Origin: CBDAQA01 sp965198865
GTDB lineage: Bacteria > Planctomycetota > Phycisphaerae > Tepidisphaerales > Tepidisphaeraceae
DNA: 64,000 nucleotides
NCBI GenBank assembly: GCA_965198865.1
Contig: CBDAQA010000025.1
Span: 930,001-994,000, forward strand
Direction of reading: 5' to 3'
A program made the position numbers and the translations under genes. Under the pieces are notes generated by a model. It was not told the origin of the DNA. It made no database searches and was given only the letters and a program-made list of their open reading frames with translations. Every line of letters starts with the position of its first letter. The first letter of the stretch is position 1. Of this stretch, positions 60,277 to 64,000 are shown one piece after another.

Positions 60277-62553
60277 ATGAACCATGACACCGACTTCGTC
60301 CACATCGGAACCCTGTGTCGCGTTCGGCGGGGCCGCCAAGCGCTTTTGGCGGCCACCGTTGCTGCGCTCGGCGGGGCCACCGCCGGGCCACGGGTCGCGG
60401 CCGGCAACACGTACACCTACCAGGGTCCCGGGACCGCCGCCCAGCCCCTGACGGGCAACTGGTCTCCCAACGCCAGTTGGGCCGAGGGCACCGCCCCGGC
60501 GAGCAACGCCAGCAATGTGCTTTCCTTCGGCGGCTCCGCCGGTGGGTCGGCCTACACGTCGACCGACGACATCACCGGGGCGTTGGGCCTGAACGCCCTC
60601 GTGCTCAACAGCGCCGACGCGGCCAACATCGAGACCATCGCCGCCGGCACCGGCAACTCGCTGACGTTCAACGGGTCCGCCCCGGCCCTCACGCAGAACG
60701 GCCTCGGTGCGTTCAACATCTCCGCTCCGATCGCCCTGTCGACCGCCGCCACGTTCAATGGGTCCGGGTCGGGGACGGTCACGATCTCCGGCATCATCAG
60801 CGGCGCCGCCGGCATCGGACTCACGGTCGCCAACACCGGCGGCGCAACGCTCGTGCTCATCGGCGCCAATGCCTACACCGGCCCGACGACGATTGCCGCT
60901 GCGGCCACCCTGCAGCTCGGCAACGGCACCAACGCCGGAACGCTCTACACCGGTGTGAGCGGGGCCATCGCCGACAATGGCACGTTGGCCTTCAACCGCG
61001 GCACCGGCACCATCACACAGGGTGGCAGCTTCAGCTCGGCCCCCATCACCGGTTCGGGCAACCTGACCATGGCCGGCACCGGAATCCTGCTCCTGAATGT
61101 TGCCGAGTCGTACACCGGCGTGACGACCATCGGCGGCGGCAGCGTGCAGCTGCTCTCGGCCGGAGCGCTGTCGCCCGCCGGCACGATCGTCGACAACGCC
61201 ACGTTGGCGTTCAACCGGTCCAGCGCGGTTGTCCAGGGCACCGACTTCTCCGCCGCCGCCATCACCGGCACCGGCGGGATCACCCTGCTCGGCAGCGGGA
61301 CAGTCACGCTGAACGCCGCCAACACCTATGCGGGGCGGACCCTGCTCAATGCCGGCACCGTCAACGTCGCCGCCACCGAGACGCCCGGCGTGAGCGGCCC
61401 GCTCGGGTCGAACAACTCCGCCGGCGCGATCTCCTTCGCCGGCGGCACGCTGCAGTACTCGGCCGCCGACACCGCCGACTACTCCGCCCGGTTCTCAACC
61501 GCTGCCGGCCAACTCTACAGCGTCGACACCAACGGCCAGACGGTCACCTTCGCCACGGGCCTCACCAGTAGCACGGGTTCGCTGGCCAAGCTCGGCGCGG
61601 GAACGCTGATCCTAACCGGTGGCAGCACCTTCTCCGGCACCACGACTATCTCCGCCGGCACCCTGCAGGTCGGCAACGGCCCGACGGGCAACTTGGCCGC
61701 CGGCCCGATCGTCGACAACGGAGCCCTGGTCTTCTCCCGCACCAACCGCATCACCCAGAGCGGTGGCAGCTTCGGCCTGATCTCGGGCACTGGCTCGGTC
61801 ACCGTCTCCGCGGCCACGGGCGGCGGCCTCGTGTCCCTGAGCCTGAACAACGCCTACACCGGCGGCACCACCATCAACGCGGGGACCCTCCAGGCCAACA
61901 CGATCGGCTCGGGCAACTCCTCGACCGGCACGACGGGCGTCACCGTCAACACCGGCGGCGTGCTCGCCGGCGGCACCGCGGGCGCCCAGGGCCAGATCGC
62001 CGGCCCGGTCACCATCAACACCGGCGGCAAGATCACCGCCGGCACCGGCGCCGCCATCACCGACGGCGTCACCAGCCTCGCGCTCGGCAACCTCAGCACC
62101 GGCGTCCAGACCTGGAACGGCGGCGGCGGGTACGTCGCCAAGGTCTCCACCGACGGCACCACCAACGACCAGCTGGTCATGACCGGCCTGTCCCTCACCG
62201 GATCCAACTCCAGCAGCCCGTTCACCGTCACCCTCACCGGCGTCGGCGGCGCGTCCGCCCCGACCACGCTGTCGACCACGCCGATCGTGATCGCCATCGA
62301 CAAGGCGACCAACGTCGGCGTGTTCCAGTCCGCCATCAACGGCCTGTCCCTCGTGCTGTCCCGCAGCTCCGTCACGGTTCCCACCGGGTACGGGGCCCAG
62401 CTGAGCGAGGTCGACACCGGCGGCACCGAGCAGCTCGTGGCCGCCGCCGTCGCCACCCCCGAGCCGACCAGCCTCGTCCTGATCCTGACGGCCGGTGGCG
62501 CCCTGCTGCTCGGCCAGCGTCGGCGACGGCGTTCGTCCGCCCCTGCGGTCTGA
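60277..62553 (+). CDS. PEP-CTERM protein with beta-strand (autotransporter-like) repeats
   Basis: A 758-residue exported protein with a signal segment (RRGRQALLAATVAALGGATA). At least five beta-strand repeats are visible: NAYTGPTTIAAAATLQLGNG, ESYTGVTTIGGGSVQLLS, NTYAGRTLLNAGTVNVAA, STFSGTTTISAGTLQVGNG and NAYTGGTTINAGTLQAN. The C-terminus VATPEPTSLVLILTAGG plus RRRRRSS is the PEP-CTERM sorting signal. ATG at 60277 has GGAAAG about 9 bases upstream. It sits between two GH20 genes. It is similar in design to 33014-35002; a surface or sheath role is inferred. No exosortase is in the window. Confidence 0.92.
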   Translation: MNHDTDFVHIGTLCRVRRGRQALLAATVAALGGATAGPRVAAGNTYTYQGPGTAAQPLTGNWSPNASWAEGTAPASNASNVLSFGGSAGGSAYTSTDDITGALGLNALVLNSADAANIETIAAGTGNSLTFNGSAPALTQNGLGAFNISAPIALSTAATFNGSGSGTVTISGIISGAAGIGLTVANTGGATLVLIGANAYTGPTTIAAAATLQLGNGTNAGTLYTGVSGAIADNGTLAFNRGTGTITQGGSFSSAPITGSGNLTMAGTGILLLNVAESYTGVTTIGGGSVQLLSAGALSPAGTIVDNATLAFNRSSAVVQGTDFSAAAITGTGGITLLGSGTVTLNAANTYAGRTLLNAGTVNVAATETPGVSGPLGSNNSAGAISFAGGTLQYSAADTADYSARFSTAAGQLYSVDTNGQTVTFATGLTSSTGSLAKLGAGTLILTGGSTFSGTTTISAGTLQVGNGPTGNLAAGPIVDNGALVFSRTNRITQSGGSFGLISGTGSVTVSAATGGGLVSLSLNNAYTGGTTINAGTLQANTIGSGNSSTGTTGVTVNTGGVLAGGTAGAQGQIAGPVTINTGGKITAGTGAAITDGVTSLALGNLSTGVQTWNGGGGYVAKVSTDGTTNDQLVMTGLSLTGSNSSSPFTVTLTGVGGASAPTTLSTTPIVIAIDKATNVGVFQSAINGLSLVLSRSSVTVPTGYGAQLSEVDTGGTEQLVAAAVATPEPTSLVLILTAGGALLLGQRRRRRSSAPAV

Positions 62554-62599
62554 CGCCGTCGCCGATCGAGCACGGCCCACACCTCCCGCCCCCACCCCC

Positions 62600-64000
62600 A
62601 TGGAAGTCGCACGCCCCCCGTCCGCCGGTTCCTCCGCACCCGCCCGTCGCGGCTTCATGCTCGACAGCGCCCGCTGCCAGGAGTCCCGCGCCTACTACCG
62701 GGCGTTCATCGACTTCGCCGCCGCCCGCGGCATGGACACGCTGATCTGGCACTTCACCGACGACCAGGGCTGCTCGCTGCAGCTGGACGCCGTGCCCGGC
62801 ATCGCCTCGCCCAACGCGTACAGCAAAGACGAGATGCGCGACCTGATCCGCTACGCTGGCGAGCGCGGCGTGCAGGTCGTGCCCGAGCTCGCGTCGCTCG
62901 GCCACAGCCGGTACCTCACCCGCCTGCCCGCCCACCGCCACCTGAACGAGGCCGACGGCGCCCACTTCACCGGCATGTGCCCCGTGTCGCCCGACACCCG
63001 CCGCGTGATCCGCGCCCTGATCGAGGAGGTGGCCGACCTGTTCCCCGGCCCCGACCTCCACGTGGGCCTGGACGAGGTGAACATCGGCGGCCACCCGCTG
63101 ACCCGTGCCGCGCTCCGCACCCAGGCCCGCGGCGAGCTGCTGGCCGACTACGCCGCGTTCGTCCACTCGGTCGTCACCGGCGCCGGCAAGCGGATGTGGA
63201 TGTGGGGCGACGGCCTGCTCAAGCACCCCGAGATGCTGGCCGCCCTGCCGCGCGACATCGTCGTCTGCAACTGGCAGTACGCGCCGGATGCCCCCCCTGC
63301 CGCCACGCGGACGTTGCTCGACGCCGGGTTCGACGTCCTGCTCTGCTCCGCACTCATCAGCCACGACCAGCCGCTCTTCCCCGGCGAGCAGTTCGCCCTG
63401 CCGAACATCCGCGCGCTGGCCGACCAGCGGGCGCAGGTTGGCCGCGGCCGCGTGCTCGGCCACGTCAACACGATCTGGACGCCGGTGCGGTTCATCGCCG
63501 ACTCGCTCTGGCTCGGCATCGACCTCGCCGCCGCCCTGCTCGACGGTCGCGACCCGACCGCCCAGGCCCGCACGTTCGGCGAGACCTTCCACGGCTTGAC
63601 CGGCGTCCACGCCGCCCGCTTCGCCGACGCCGCCCGGCTGCTGTTCGAGGGGTCCCCGCTCCGCGACGAGTGGCTGGCCGTCGCCGCGCTCGAACCGTTG
63701 TCGCCAGCGACGCACGACCGCGTGGCCACCACCGCCGAGCGGTGGTTGATCGCCCACCGGCTGTTGGTTCGCATCGCACCGGCCGTCCGGCAGCACGCCA
63801 CCGAGTTCCGCGCATTGACCCTGCTCGCCGAGGTGCTGCAGCACACCTACGACGTGGCGGCCAAGCTCGCCGATGGCCCCCCCGCGCCGGCGGCGCTCGC
63901 CCGGCTCATCGACCGTGGCGAGGCGGTCGTCGCCGCCGTCGACGCCAACTGGGACCGCGAGCGCTTCGCCGACGACCCGCGTAAGTACACGGCCCCGATC
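62600..64000 (+). CDS. Family 20 glycosyl hydrolase-like protein, 3' end cut by window edge
   Basis: The frame is open from the ATG at 62600 to the last base (467 codons), so the gene continues beyond the window. It shows a reduced GH20 barrel: FMLDSARCQESRAYYRAFID, TLIWHFTDDQGCSLQLDA, VQVVPELASLGHSRYLTRLP and LHVGLDEVNIGGHPLTRAA, with D158-E159 at the position of the GH20 catalytic pair. The N-terminal GH20b domain is absent and no signal peptide is visible, so it is probably cytoplasmic. It is 46 bases after the PEP-CTERM stop and may be co-transcribed. No clear ribosome site was found. Confidence 0.88.
   Translation, partial: MEVARPPSAGSSAPARRGFMLDSARCQESRAYYRAFIDFAAARGMDTLIWHFTDDQGCSLQLDAVPGIASPNAYSKDEMRDLIRYAGERGVQVVPELASLGHSRYLTRLPAHRHLNEADGAHFTGMCPVSPDTRRVIRALIEEVADLFPGPDLHVGLDEVNIGGHPLTRAALRTQARGELLADYAAFVHSVVTGAGKRMWMWGDGLLKHPEMLAALPRDIVVCNWQYAPDAPPAATRTLLDAGFDVLLCSALISHDQPLFPGEQFALPNIRALADQRAQVGRGRVLGHVNTIWTPVRFIADSLWLGIDLAAALLDGRDPTAQARTFGETFHGLTGVHAARFADAARLLFEGSPLRDEWLAVAALEPLSPATHDRVATTAERWLIAHRLLVRIAPAVRQHATEFRALTLLAEVLQHTYDVAAKLADGPPAPAALARLIDRGEAVVAAVDANWDRERFADDPRKYTAPI

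Overview
This high-GC window has the character of a planctomycete chromosome, most likely class Phycisphaerae and close to the Humisphaera/Tepidisphaeraceae soil lineages (inference). The supporting signs are two PEP-CTERM proteins with arginine-rich tails, two large secreted Ig-repeat proteins with planctomycete-type N-terminal anchors (LERRALLSA, VESRLMMSV), a GFTLVELLVVIGIIALLIG prepilin-type protein, Thr-Ala-Pro tracts after several signal peptides, and zinc-ribbon membrane proteins of unknown function. No rRNA, prophage or CRISPR array is present. Both window edges cut genes: ilvD on the left and a family-20 glycosidase on the right.

Region by region. 1-10.2 kb: partial ilvD, two tandem Ig-repeat secreted proteins and a C-terminal relic of a third, an HD phosphohydrolase, apaG, a secreted protein, and a DUF433/DUF5615 toxin-antitoxin pair. 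10.2-25.4 kb: carA, a lipid kinase, kdsA, a three-gene exporter set (outer-membrane factor, adaptor, ABC ATPase) with no permease, a large secreted beta-propeller-like protein, carB, a pabA/trpG-type glutaminase and an M50 protease. 25.5-31 kb: a metal-binding mini-protein, an Arg-rich protein, a bacteriophytochrome kinase and its probable response regulator, with an intact IS4-type element (9-bp target duplication) between them. 31-44.6 kb: ketoacyl-ACP synthase, a PEP-CTERM beta-strand-repeat protein, the SRP RNA, a secreted GH2 enzyme, dnaE, an ATP-grasp protein, a DHH phosphoesterase and tRNA-Asp. 44.6-52.8 kb: acyltransferase, GT39-like membrane glycosyltransferase, GH28 enzyme, TauE-type exporter and two unknown proteins. 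52.9-64 kb: an orphan NusG paralogue with an ops-like leader site, then a probable amino-sugar locus: ROK regulator, MFS transporter, prepilin-type protein, TIM-barrel-like secreted protein, GH20, PEP-CTERM beta-strand protein and a second GH20.

How it works together. The 53.5-64 kb genes read as regulated uptake and cytoplasmic hydrolysis of GlcNAc-containing oligosaccharides, with surface proteins alongside. A palindrome between the divergent ROK and MFS genes is the likely operator. The phytochrome and response regulator form a red-light two-component pathway. The window also carries at least six families of short dispersed intergenic repeats, many palindromic and several between convergent genes. 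One repeat arm has an exact 23-bp copy inside the carB reading frame, where it accounts for extra residues in the enzyme; this is the most unusual single observation here.
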